From Helicobacteraceae bacterium (GTDB lineage Bacteria > Campylobacterota > Campylobacteria > Campylobacterales > SZUA-545), in contig QKHD01000018.1 of NCBI GenBank assembly GCA_003250175.1, positions 1 through 8,625 on the forward strand: DNA of 8,625 nt, in the 5' to 3' direction. Below are positions 1 through 6,268 of this stretch, piece after piece. Each line of letters opens with the position of its first letter. Positions within the stretch are counted from its first letter, which is position 1. The notes under the pieces were generated by a model. It did not search any database. It saw only the letters and a list, made by a program, of their open reading frames with translations, and was not told the DNA's origin. The position numbers were made by a program, and so were the translations under genes.

Positions 1-156
1 AAACACGAAAATATATTGTCGAAAGCAGAATTTTTATTCATTAACCAATTAGGATTGAATAAAACTTATTATGTGAATAATACAACTTTAAATATTTTTT
101 TTAAAAAGAATGACACTTTGTCATATATTTTTTTGTATGGGTATAGTCATACTTGA
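1..156 (+). CDS. C-terminal fragment of an AT-rich gene, possibly META/HslJ-like domain protein
   Basis: Reading frame 1 is open from the left edge to a TGA at 154-156, giving the last 51 residues of a protein whose start lies outside the window. The other two plus frames and all minus frames are closed by stops. At about 22% G+C (34 of 156 bases) stops should be frequent, so 51 open codons are suggestive. The peptide has a regular pattern: a helix-like stretch (KAEFLFINQLG, residues 8-18), then short alternating hydrophobic strands (TYYV, TLNIFF, LSYIFLY). This matches the usual end of a META/HslJ domain: an E-x-(F/Y)-L-x-x-L helix, a Y-x-(I/V) strand, an L-x-L strand and a final L-x-(F/Y) strand. 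The family call rests on pattern alone; many META proteins are envelope lipoproteins, but the N-terminus is not visible. The composition differs sharply from every other gene here, which could mean horizontal transfer. Confidence 0.5.
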   Translation, partial: KHENILSKAEFLFINQLGLNKTYYVNNTTLNIFFKKNDTLSYIFLYGYSHT

Positions 157-201
157 TATTTTTTATTTAGTGTGCGTAGATTTGGAGGGTTGGGGGAAGG
201 A

Positions 202-217
202 GCTTACTGTAGTAAGT
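202..217 (-). other. Small hairpin downstream of ilvC
   Basis: CTTAC (203-207) and GTAAG (212-216) form a 5-bp stem with a 4-base loop, extendable by one G-T pair at 202/217. It is the second hairpin that an ilvC transcript would meet after its stop. No T-tract follows on either strand, so it is not a standard intrinsic terminator. Confidence 0.35.
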
Positions 218-221
218 GACT

Positions 222-248
222 GAGCACAACATCCGAAGATGCGTGCTC
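222..248 (-). terminator. Hairpin with UUCG tetraloop at the 3' end of ilvC
   Basis: On the minus strand GAGCAC (248-243) pairs with GTGCTC (227-222), and inside it CATC (241-238) pairs with GATG (233-230) around TTCG, giving a C(UUCG)G cap, a known very stable tetraloop. It starts 14 bases after the ilvC stop. There is no run of T after the stem, so this may be a transcript-stabilizing 3' end or a weak or Rho-assisted terminator instead of a classic intrinsic one. The strand is chosen because UUCG is formed only in the ilvC transcript; the other strand gives CGAA. Confidence 0.45.
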
Positions 249-262
249 AAAATGAAAAAGAG

Positions 263-1285
263 TTAGTTTGTTTCTTGGTTTACGATTTTATTTTTACTGA
301 TCCACGGCATCATCGCTCTCAGCTTAACACCCGTTCTCTCGATCAGGGATGCACGTGCGTTGGCACGCTCGGCGTTCATGCGTGGGTAACCTGCTTGGCC
401 TTCAAGGATGAAGTCTTTCGCGAAGCGACCGTCTTGAATCTCTTTGAGGATTTCTTTCATCGCTGCTTTGGACTCGGCGTTGATGACGCGTTTTCCGGAG
501 ACGTAATCGCCGTATTCCGCTGTGTTGGAGATGGAGTAACGCATATCGGCGATACCGCCTTCAAACATCAGGTCAACGATCAGTTTCAGTTCGTGCAGAC
601 ATTCGAAGTAGGCCAGCTCGGGTGCATAACCCGCTTCGGTCAGGGTTTCGAAACCGGCTTGTACCAGGGCAGCTGCACCGCCGCACAGAACTGCCTGCTC
701 ACCGAAGAGGTCGGTTTCTGTTTCGTCTTTGAAGGTTGTTTCGATAATCGCTGTTCTACCGCCGCCGATGGCTGAGGCGTAGGAGAGAGCCAGTTCTTTT
801 GTTTTGCCGCTTGGATCTTGACCGACAGCGATCAGGTCAGGAATCCCGCCGCCGCGGACAAATTCGCTGCGAACGGTGTGGCCCGGAGCTTTTGGCGCAA
901 TCATGGTGACGTTGATGTCAGCACGTGGGTGGATGCGTCCGAAGTGGATGTTAAACCCGTGACCGAATGCAATGGTCGCACCGTTTTTCAAGTTTGGCTC
1001 GATTTCGTTTTTGTAGATTTCAGCCTGGTTTTCGTCAGGCAGCAGGATCATGACGACGTCAGCTGCAGCGGACGCTTCCGCTACGGTCATAACTTTGAAG
1101 TTTTTCGCTTCTGCTTTTTTCCAGGAGCTTCCGCCCTTGCGCAGACCGATGATAACATTGACGCCGCTGTCGCGGAGGTTTTCAGCGTGGGCGTGACCCT
1201 GGGAGCCGAAGCCGATCATTGCTACGGTTTTTGACTTGATGATGGAGATATCACAATCTTTGTCGTAATAGACGTTAAGTGCCAT
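263..1285 (-). CDS. ilvC: Ketol-acid reductoisomerase (NADP+), class I
   Basis: IlvC (EC 1.1.1.86) isomerizes and reduces acetolactate or acetohydroxybutyrate to the dihydroxy acids that lead to valine, leucine and isoleucine, in the cytoplasm. The product has 340 residues, the usual length of the short class I form. The N-terminal Rossmann fold shows GFGSQG (25-30), followed by an RKGGSSW loop (49-55) typical of NADPH binding. The C-terminal knotted helical domain carries the Mg2+ and substrate residues: H109, K132 in PKAPGHT, D192 and E196 in DLFGEQ, E228, E232 and S253. Nothing important is missing. The start ATG (1285-1283) has a good AAAGGA ribosome-binding site about 6 bases upstream, and the protein starts with MALNVYYDKD as in relatives. 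It stands alone, without ilvB, ilvH or ilvD next to it, and is divergent from the HDOD gene. Confidence 0.98.
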   Translation of the reverse strand: MALNVYYDKDCDISIIKSKTVAMIGFGSQGHAHAENLRDSGVNVIIGLRKGGSSWKKAEAKNFKVMTVAEASAAADVVMILLPDENQAEIYKNEIEPNLKNGATIAFGHGFNIHFGRIHPRADINVTMIAPKAPGHTVRSEFVRGGGIPDLIAVGQDPSGKTKELALSYASAIGGGRTAIIETTFKDETETDLFGEQAVLCGGAAALVQAGFETLTEAGYAPELAYFECLHELKLIVDLMFEGGIADMRYSISNTAEYGDYVSGKRVINAESKAAMKEILKEIQDGRFAKDFILEGQAGYPRMNAERANARASLIERTGVKLRAMMPWISKNKIVNQETN

Positions 1286-1433
1286 CGTATTCCTTTACGT
1301 ATGTGTGTTTGATTAGGGCCATTTTATCCAAAGATAGTTTAAGCATCAGTCATGCCGTGTCCCACGGAAAAGCTTTAGATGAAAGAGATTATAATTTGGC
1401 AAGTACCGAACACTCAAACAAAGAAGCCACAGC
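1286..1433. promoter_or_regulatory. Divergent promoter region ilvC / HDOD gene
   Basis: This 148-bp gap must contain the promoters for ilvC (leftward) and the HDOD-rnr-holA series (rightward). The palindrome ATTATAAT at 1388-1395 reads TATAAT on the plus strand (1390-1395) and on the minus strand (1393-1388), so one site could serve both directions. A second leftward -10 candidate, TAAAAT on the minus strand (1326-1321), would give ilvC a leader of about 30 bases, against about 95 from the symmetric site. No good -35 box is seen; weak -35 conservation is typical of sigma-70 promoters in Campylobacterota. A short hairpin, CCGTG (1355-1359) with CACGG (1363-1367), lies in the longer ilvC leader. 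Confidence 0.5.
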
Positions 1434-2249
1434 ATGAGCACACTCAATACCGAACTGGTTCGACGCATTAAATCCCTCCCGCCCCTTCCGGAGTCGGTGG
1501 TCAGAATCCAGGAGATCTGTTCCAACCCCGAATCCGGCATCGCCGACCTGACCAAGGTCATCGACAAAGACCCCATGATGACAGCCAACCTGCTTAAGGC
1601 CGCCAACTCCCCGCTGTACGGGTTCTCCCGCGAGATCAAAAACATCTCCCAGGCCGTTTCGCTTTTTGGTATGGCGACGGTCAAAGGGTTTGCCCTCGCC
1701 GGAGCGGTGAAAAGCAGCATGCAGATCGACATGGCCCCCTACGGCCGAAGTGCCGCGGATTTTTCCGATATCTCCCAGCTGCAAAGTGCGCTCATGCTCA
1801 GCTGGTACGGCAAGATCGACCGTGAGATGATGAACGTGCTGGCCCCCGCCTCGTTTCTGGACGGCGTGGGCGAGATCATCATGGCCGCCGAGGTCATCAC
1901 CCAGGGAAAAACGGCCGAATTTAAAGCCCTGGTAGAGGGCAAAGCCACCCTGGAAGAGGCCGAGCAGGAGTTTTTCGGCGCCGTTTCCATGGAGGTCGCC
2001 GCCGAGGTCTTTACCCGCTGGCGACTCGAACCGCTCATGATCCGCGCCATCGAAAGCAGCCACGAACCGGAAAAGGCCGATCCGGAGATCAAACCCTATG
2101 CCTATGCGCTCAAAGCCGTGCGTCAGGCCATCAACCTCAAGGAACGTTTCAGCGATACGGGCCTTGCCGCCGCGCGGGCTACGGTTCAAGAAGCCGGACT
2201 GGACGAAGAGGGATTTGTCAACGCCATCAAGGTGGTCAACCTTTCATGA
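1434..2249 (+). CDS. HDOD domain signalling protein
   Basis: This 271-residue cytoplasmic protein is recognizable as an HDOD protein, a family of degenerate HD-type domains linked to bacterial signal transduction and gene regulation; the precise role is unknown. Seen in the sequence: LPPLP at 15-19, the IDKDPMMTANLLKAANSP segment at 43-60, and ISQAVSLFGMATVKG at 71-85, all hallmarks of the family. Where a true HD hydrolase has an H-D pair followed by I-G, this protein has FLDGVG (141-146). The later histidine positions read GAVSME (182-187) and ESSH (207-210). The metal-binding set is therefore largely lost and hydrolase activity is unlikely. No fused GGDEF, EAL or receiver domain is present. 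The ribosome-binding site (AAAGAAG) is weak. It heads the series and its stop overlaps the rnr start by 4 bases (ATGA), which suggests translational coupling. Confidence 0.9.
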   Translation: MSTLNTELVRRIKSLPPLPESVVRIQEICSNPESGIADLTKVIDKDPMMTANLLKAANSPLYGFSREIKNISQAVSLFGMATVKGFALAGAVKSSMQIDMAPYGRSAADFSDISQLQSALMLSWYGKIDREMMNVLAPASFLDGVGEIIMAAEVITQGKTAEFKALVEGKATLEEAEQEFFGAVSMEVAAEVFTRWRLEPLMIRAIESSHEPEKADPEIKPYAYALKAVRQAINLKERFSDTGLAAARATVQEAGLDEEGFVNAIKVVNLS

Positions 2250-4183
2250 AGGAACTCCTACTCAAACTTGTCGAAGGCGTCTCGAAAAACGATCTGACCA
2301 AAGAGGAGCTCAAGCAGCTCAAACCCCTGATTCAAAAGCACATCATCAAGGACGGAAAGTTTTTTAAATTCAACAGCGACTACCGGGCCGGTAAGGTGGA
2401 GATTATCAAAAGCTCCGGCGTGGGCTTTTTGGTGCAGATGGGCGTGGCGGGCAAGGACCTGGTCATTGAAAAACGCGACCTAAACGGTGCCCGACAGGAC
2501 GACATCGTCGTCGCCCGCCGGGATTTTAAAAAACGGGGACGCCCCGGCTGCGTGGTCGAGTTTATCGCCCAGCGCGCGGTGGAGTTTAATGTCTGCTATC
2601 TCAGCAACCAGAGCGACGAACGCATCGAGGCGTATGACCTGAAAAGCGGCGAGCGCATCCATCTCAAAACCAAACAAAAAGCCATGCGCCCCCTGCCCGA
2701 CCTGACAGTCGTCAAGGTCGATAACGTGCAGCAGGACATTGTCGACGTCCTGGGCGTGCTCACCGACCCGGCGGTGGATGAAAAGATCGCCCTGGCCTAT
2801 GCCAACCGCGAAGAGGGCTTTACCGACCGGATTTTAAAAGAGGTCAAGAGCTACGGCAACGACGTGGACAAAAAGCTCTACCCCAACCGTAAAGATATTA
2901 CCGACCTACCCCTGATCACCATCGATCCCACCACGGCCAAGGACTTCGACGACGCCATCTACTTCGATGAAAAAAACTACGAGCTCTACGTCGCCATCGC
3001 CGACGTAACCTCCTACGTACACCCCTTTACCGCCACGGACGACGAAGCCAGAAAACGGGGCTTTACCATCTACTTCCCGCACAAGTCGATCCCCATGCTG
3101 CCACGAGAGCTAAGCGAAAACCTCTGCTCCCTTAACCCAAAAGTCGACCGCCTCTCCTTCGTCTTTAAAATCAAGCTCAACAAGGAGACGCTGGAGATTC
3201 AAAAATACGATCTTTTCGAAGCGGTCATCAACTCCAAGCGCCGCTTTAACTACGACGAGGTCGATGCGATCTTTAACGCAAACAGCGTTCCGGCGAGCGA
3301 CAAACCTTTCTTTGACTTCCTCACTCCACTTTCCGAAATTACGGAACGCATCCGGGCCAAGCGTCTGGAAGGCGGGTTTGATTTTAGAAACGTCGAAATC
3401 CGTATGATGATGGACAAGGAGCTTAATCTCGTCTCCACCTTTAAGGAGGAGCAGACCCTTTCCCACCGCGTCATCGAAGAGTGTATGCTGCTAGCCAACC
3501 GCTGTGCAGCCAGCTACTTTAACGAAGGGATCTTCCGAACCCACGAGGCTCCGGATGCCAAGAGCATCCGTCAGCTCTCCGAATCCCTGACCCAGATTGG
3601 GATTGAACCGCACTTTCACGAGAACATTCACGACATGATCCTCGACGTTCAGGCCCAGGCGGACAAGCTTGATCTGAAAGAACAGGTCGATGCGCTCATT
3701 ATCCGCTCGCTCAAACGGGCCGAGTACAACTACCTCAACCGCGGCCACTTTGGTCTGGGCTTTACCAACTACACCCACTTTACCTCGCCCATCCGGAGGT
3801 ATTCGGACCTGATTTTGCACCGATTGCTCAAGGCGATCATCTACCGCGACGGCAAGATGGAGCGCTACATTCTCTCCCAGCTACCCTTCCTGACGGAGGA
3901 CATCAGCTCACTGGAACGCAAAACCACCAAGATCGAGTGGGATTACGAAGACCGTGTCTACGTCCGCTGGGCAGAAAAACACCTCGACGAAACCTTCGAC
4001 GCCACCGTGGCCGACGTGCAGACCGGTAAAGATACCATCGTCAAGCTCGACGGCGAGATTGCCGGAGCGCGGGTCTTTGTCCGCCCGGGCAAACTTGAAT
4101 ACAGCCTCTTTGACAAGGTCAAGGTTCGCCTGACCAAAGCCAACATCGCCACCACGCGCATCTCCGGAGAATTCGTTGTATAG
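2246..4183 (+). CDS. rnr: Ribonuclease R (RNB-family 3'-5' exoribonuclease)
   Basis: RNase R degrades RNA processively from the 3' end, including structured RNA, and helps clear mRNA fragments, defective rRNA and tmRNA-tagged messages. The 645-residue product has an N-terminal cold-shock/OB-type region (about 45-170), then the RNB catalytic domain (about 215-530). The active-site acids are intact: D227, D233, D235 and D236 in IDPTTAKDFDD. The later signatures are HRVIEECMLLAN (407-418) and HFTSPIRRYSDL (511-522), with the conserved arginines 517/518. A short S1-like RNA-binding domain ends the protein (about 583-645). It is clearly shorter than the ~813-residue E. coli enzyme, lacking the N-terminal helix-turn-helix and the lysine-rich tail, as is usual in Campylobacterota. 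RNase II is the alternative name for this family, but the layout fits the VacB/RNase R form in these bacteria. Its start overlaps the HDOD stop and its end overlaps holA. Confidence 0.95.
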   Translation: MKELLLKLVEGVSKNDLTKEELKQLKPLIQKHIIKDGKFFKFNSDYRAGKVEIIKSSGVGFLVQMGVAGKDLVIEKRDLNGARQDDIVVARRDFKKRGRPGCVVEFIAQRAVEFNVCYLSNQSDERIEAYDLKSGERIHLKTKQKAMRPLPDLTVVKVDNVQQDIVDVLGVLTDPAVDEKIALAYANREEGFTDRILKEVKSYGNDVDKKLYPNRKDITDLPLITIDPTTAKDFDDAIYFDEKNYELYVAIADVTSYVHPFTATDDEARKRGFTIYFPHKSIPMLPRELSENLCSLNPKVDRLSFVFKIKLNKETLEIQKYDLFEAVINSKRRFNYDEVDAIFNANSVPASDKPFFDFLTPLSEITERIRAKRLEGGFDFRNVEIRMMMDKELNLVSTFKEEQTLSHRVIEECMLLANRCAASYFNEGIFRTHEAPDAKSIRQLSESLTQIGIEPHFHENIHDMILDVQAQADKLDLKEQVDALIIRSLKRAEYNYLNRGHFGLGFTNYTHFTSPIRRYSDLILHRLLKAIIYRDGKMERYILSQLPFLTEDISSLERKTTKIEWDYEDRVYVRWAEKHLDETFDATVADVQTGKDTIVKLDGEIAGARVFVRPGKLEYSLFDKVKVRLTKANIATTRISGEFVV

Positions 4184-5150
4184 ACGCGATTTTGACGGCT
4201 TGCTCGCCTCCGGAGAGCTGCTCAAATCGGTGATGTTTTTCGGGGAATCCCTCTACTTCATCGACACCTACACCGCCAAGCTGATGGAAAAGCTCCCGCA
4301 AAACAGCTCGGTTTTAAAAATGTACTACCAGGACTACGACCACAAGGCCGCTCTCTCCCACCTGCAAAACGGCTCGCTTTTTGACGATGCCAACGTGCTC
4401 ATTATCCAGACCGATAAGAAGATTCCCAAAAAAGAGCTCGACCCCATTATCGAAAGCGCTGCCAAGAACGAAACGAGCTACTTTATTCTCAAATACCTCG
4501 CTCCGGATGGTAAGGAGAAAAGCAAGGCCTTTGCCAAAAAACTCCAGGCTGATTCGGTGCGCTTTTTCGCTCCGGATCTGCGTGAGGCCACGGGGGTCAT
4601 GCGCGATCAAGCGTCTAGGCTTGGAATGAAGATATCCGAACACGCCCTGGGGCATATTCTTTCGCTCAATCACAACAACCTCGAACTCTCCGTCTCCGAG
4701 CTGGAAAAGCTCTCGGTCTTGGAAGGTGAGGTGGACATCAAGACCATCGACCGGATTATTCAAGGCAGTGCCGACATCGACATCAACGACTTTTTTGACG
4801 CGGTACTCACCGGCGGCAAGATCGGCCACGCCCTGGAGCTTTTGATCGAGCGGGGAGAGGACGAAGTGCGTATCCTCAACCTCTTTCAAAGCTACGTCGT
4901 ACAGCTGATGATGTTTACCATGTCCGCCAAGGTCAACGGCCGCATCGACAGCAAGGATGTCTTGGGCTACAAACTCCCGCCCCAACTGGAGCAAAAACGG
5001 GCCAACCTCGCCATACGCCTCAACGCCCGCCACTATCACAAGATTCTGGGCGCCCTACAGGCCTGCGAACTGGGGGTCAAAAGTGCCAACGAAGATAAAA
5101 AATCCCTGCTCTTTTCTACCTTAATCAAAATACAAACAAAACTAGTGTAA
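4176..5150 (+). CDS. holA: DNA polymerase III subunit delta
   Basis: HolA is the delta subunit of the clamp loader; it opens the DnaN sliding clamp so that it can be loaded at primer ends. The 324-residue protein has the expected family length and is recognized by the N-terminal FFGESLYFIDTYTAKL (21-36), the middle helical LSLNHNNLELSVSELEKLS segment (163-181) and the INDFFDAVLTGG region (203-214), where the lid domain passes to the C-terminal collar. Like other delta subunits it has no Walker ATP-binding motifs. The chosen start is TTG at 4176-4178, with GGAG at 4166-4169 and a 6-base spacer. This start lies inside the last codons of rnr (8-base overlap). The next in-frame ATG would remove part of the conserved N-terminus. 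The TAA stop is also part of a likely -10 element for rpsF. Confidence 0.9.
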   Translation: MYRRDFDGLLASGELLKSVMFFGESLYFIDTYTAKLMEKLPQNSSVLKMYYQDYDHKAALSHLQNGSLFDDANVLIIQTDKKIPKKELDPIIESAAKNETSYFILKYLAPDGKEKSKAFAKKLQADSVRFFAPDLREATGVMRDQASRLGMKISEHALGHILSLNHNNLELSVSELEKLSVLEGEVDIKTIDRIIQGSADIDINDFFDAVLTGGKIGHALELLIERGEDEVRILNLFQSYVVQLMMFTMSAKVNGRIDSKDVLGYKLPPQLEQKRANLAIRLNARHYHKILGALQACELGVKSANEDKKSLLFSTLIKIQTKLV

Positions 5151-5153
5151 AAT
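5148..5153 (+). promoter_or_regulatory. Candidate -10 element upstream of rpsF
   Basis: TAAAAT follows an AT-rich stretch (5121-5147) and begins on the holA stop codon. Initiation about 7 bases downstream (near 5160) would give rpsF a leader of roughly 95 bases that contains the hairpin at 5171-5189. Campylobacterota promoters depend mainly on the -10 box. The call rests on position and the single hexamer. Confidence 0.4.
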
Positions 5154-5197
5154 CCGCCCGTTTTGTACTGGACACCCGCATGCGGTGTCAACTACGG
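5154..5197 (+). promoter_or_regulatory. Candidate S6:S18 autoregulatory leader of rpsF
   Basis: GACACC (5171-5176) pairs with GGTGTC (5184-5189) around a 7-base loop, CGCATGC. An outer stem can form between CCGT (5158-5161) and ACGG (5194-5197), leaving an asymmetric internal loop of 9 and 4 bases. Many bacteria carry an rpsF leader motif with a conserved CCG that imitates the 16S rRNA site bound by the S6:S18 complex and represses the operon. Here a CCG-containing hairpin sits 67 bases before the rpsF start, and rpsF (S6) and rpsR (S18) lie in the same operon. The assignment to that motif is inference. Confidence 0.45.
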
Positions 5198-5255
5198 CAA
5201 AAATTCCTTGCTCTTTGGAACACTAAAAGGGCTATATATCCACAAGGAGTCACTT

Positions 5256-5765
5256 TTGATTAGACAATACGAGACGATGTTCATCGTTAAGCCTACCCTG
5301 ACAGAAGAAGAGATCAAAGGACGAATCGAATTCGTCAAAGAAACTCTGACCAAACAGGGTGCGGACATCAAAGCCGTTACGGAAATGGGTATGCGCGACC
5401 TGGCATACGATATCGAGAAAAATGCGCGCGGTTACTACACCGTGATCTACTTCACAGCACCAACTTCTGCTATTAAAGAACTTGAGCGTGTCTACGGTAT
5501 TACCGAAGATATCATCCGCTTTATCGTTGTAAGCTACGATAAAAAAGTTGAGCAGGCAGCATGGGAAGTTATGGTAAAAAAAGCTCTAGGCCAACCAGTT
5601 GAAGAGAAAAAACTGAGCTACGGACCACGTGGCGGCGACCGCAAACCACGCGGCGACCGTGGTGATCGCGGAGATCGCGGTGACCGTGGCGAACGCAAAC
5701 CATACAAACCACGTGAAGATCGCGAACCTAAAGAAGATCAAGACAATAGCGCTAAAGGCGAATAA
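5256..5765 (+). CDS. rpsF: 30S ribosomal protein S6 (bS6) with extended charged tail
   Basis: bS6 binds the central domain of 16S rRNA as a dimer with bS18. The start is TTG at 5256-5258: AAGGAG (5244-5249) lies 6 bases upstream, and the protein then begins RQYETMFIVKPTLTEEE, the standard S6 start. The 169-residue product has the usual ferredoxin-like domain at about 1-100, including MRDLAYDI (46-53), GYYTVIYF (59-66) and IIRFIVVSY (86-94). Beyond about residue 115 comes an extra tail of some 50 residues rich in Arg, Lys, Asp, Glu and Gly, with repeated RGD units at 132-146; this is longer than the roughly 100-140 residues common for S6. In E. coli the S6 C-terminus is modified by glutamate addition; whether this tail has a comparable role is unknown. 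It overlaps ssb by one base (TAATG). Confidence 0.95.
   Translation: MIRQYETMFIVKPTLTEEEIKGRIEFVKETLTKQGADIKAVTEMGMRDLAYDIEKNARGYYTVIYFTAPTSAIKELERVYGITEDIIRFIVVSYDKKVEQAAWEVMVKKALGQPVEEKKLSYGPRGGDRKPRGDRGDRGDRGDRGERKPYKPREDREPKEDQDNSAKGE
5649..5693 (+). repeat. Five tandem 9-base units coding RGD/RGE in the S6 tail
   Basis: Five consecutive units of the form CGN-GGN-GAN encode RGD four times and RGE once (residues 132-146 of S6). The units differ at third codon positions (CGC/CGT, GGC/GGT/GGA, GAC/GAT), so the peptide repeat is kept while the DNA copies have drifted. This favours selection on the protein or old duplication over very recent slippage. Confidence 0.85.
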
Positions 5766-6253
5766 TGTTTAACAAAGTAATATTGATTGGCAATCTGACC
5801 AGGGACGTCGAACTGCGTTATTCCGGAAACGGCTCCGCCATCGCCAAATTTGGCCTGGCTGTCAACCGGACCTGGAAAGACCGAAGCTCCGGAGAACGCC
5901 GGGAAGAGGTATGCTATATCGATATTAATATCTTTGGACGCTCCGCCGAGATCGCCAACCAGCACCTCTCCAAAGGGCGACGCGTGCTGATTGAGGGCCG
6001 ACTGGTATTCGAACAGTGGCAAGATCAAAACGGACAAAAACGCAGCCGACACAGCGTCAGCGCCGAAAGCTTCCAGTTCCTGGATATGCGAGAAGGCGGG
6101 ATGCAAGGCGGCGGTCAGGGTGGCAATCAGGGCGGCGGCTATGCGCCCCGCAATGATACACCTTTTGACGACGGCGGCTATAATGACGCACCCTTTAACA
6201 GCAATTCCAACATGGGCAACATCGAAATCGATGATGACGACATTCCATTTTAA
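5765..6253 (+). CDS. ssb: Single-stranded DNA-binding protein
   Basis: SSB coats ssDNA during replication, repair and recombination and recruits partner proteins. The 162-residue product has the OB-fold domain at about 1-107, starting MFNKVILIGNLTRDVELRY and including IAKFGLAVNR (26-35), VCYIDINIFGRSAEI (49-63) and LSKGRRVLIEGRL (68-80). A flexible Gly/Gln/Asn-rich linker follows (110-150). The protein ends in DDDDIPF, the acidic tip that docks partners such as DNA polymerase III chi, PriA and RecO in well-studied species. It starts one base into the rpsF stop, with AAAGG (5754-5758) 6 bases upstream inside rpsF. The placement between rpsF and rpsR is a widely conserved bacterial arrangement and ties SSB supply to ribosomal protein expression. 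Confidence 0.97.
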   Translation: MFNKVILIGNLTRDVELRYSGNGSAIAKFGLAVNRTWKDRSSGERREEVCYIDINIFGRSAEIANQHLSKGRRVLIEGRLVFEQWQDQNGQKRSRHSVSAESFQFLDMREGGMQGGGQGGNQGGGYAPRNDTPFDDGGYNDAPFNSNSNMGNIEIDDDDIPF

Positions 6254-6268
6254 AAAAGGTAGAACAAA

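Larger units (their letters stand above)
157..262. other. Intergenic region between convergent genes, with two hairpins
   Basis: This gap separates the end of the AT-rich left gene from the 3' end of ilvC. It holds a T-rich stretch (157-170), a G-rich stretch (184-200) and two hairpins listed separately. No coding frame with a credible start or family match is visible. Confidence 0.6.

Noticed and set aside
110..124. Inverted repeat ATGACA-CTT-TGTCAT, considered as an operator
   Set aside because: It lies inside the open frame of the left gene and has a 3-base spacer; in such AT-rich DNA a chance match is likely, and no promoter is adjacent.
239..775. 178-residue plus-strand frame over the end of ilvC
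   Set aside because: It lies opposite the catalytic region of ilvC, has no recognizable family, and its start falls in the ilvC 3' hairpin.
1275..1322. 15-codon minus-strand frame overlapping the ilvC start, considered as an attenuation leader peptide
   Set aside because: It has only scattered Leu, Ile and Val codons instead of a run, no terminator/antiterminator pair is visible, and it overlaps the ilvC ribosome-binding site and start.
1389..2189. 266-residue open frame antisense to the HDOD gene
   Set aside because: It is a shadow of the real gene: no family resemblance, composition dictated by the opposite strand, and the plus-strand product has clear HDOD motifs.
4314..5039. 241-residue open frame antisense to holA
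   Set aside because: Same reason: the holA frame carries the conserved sequence, while the antisense frame shows no motif and no start signal.
5163..5255. N-terminal extension of rpsF to an upstream TTG
   Set aside because: The extension would translate the leader hairpin, has no ribosome-binding site and no similarity to S6; AAGGAG points to the TTG at 5256.
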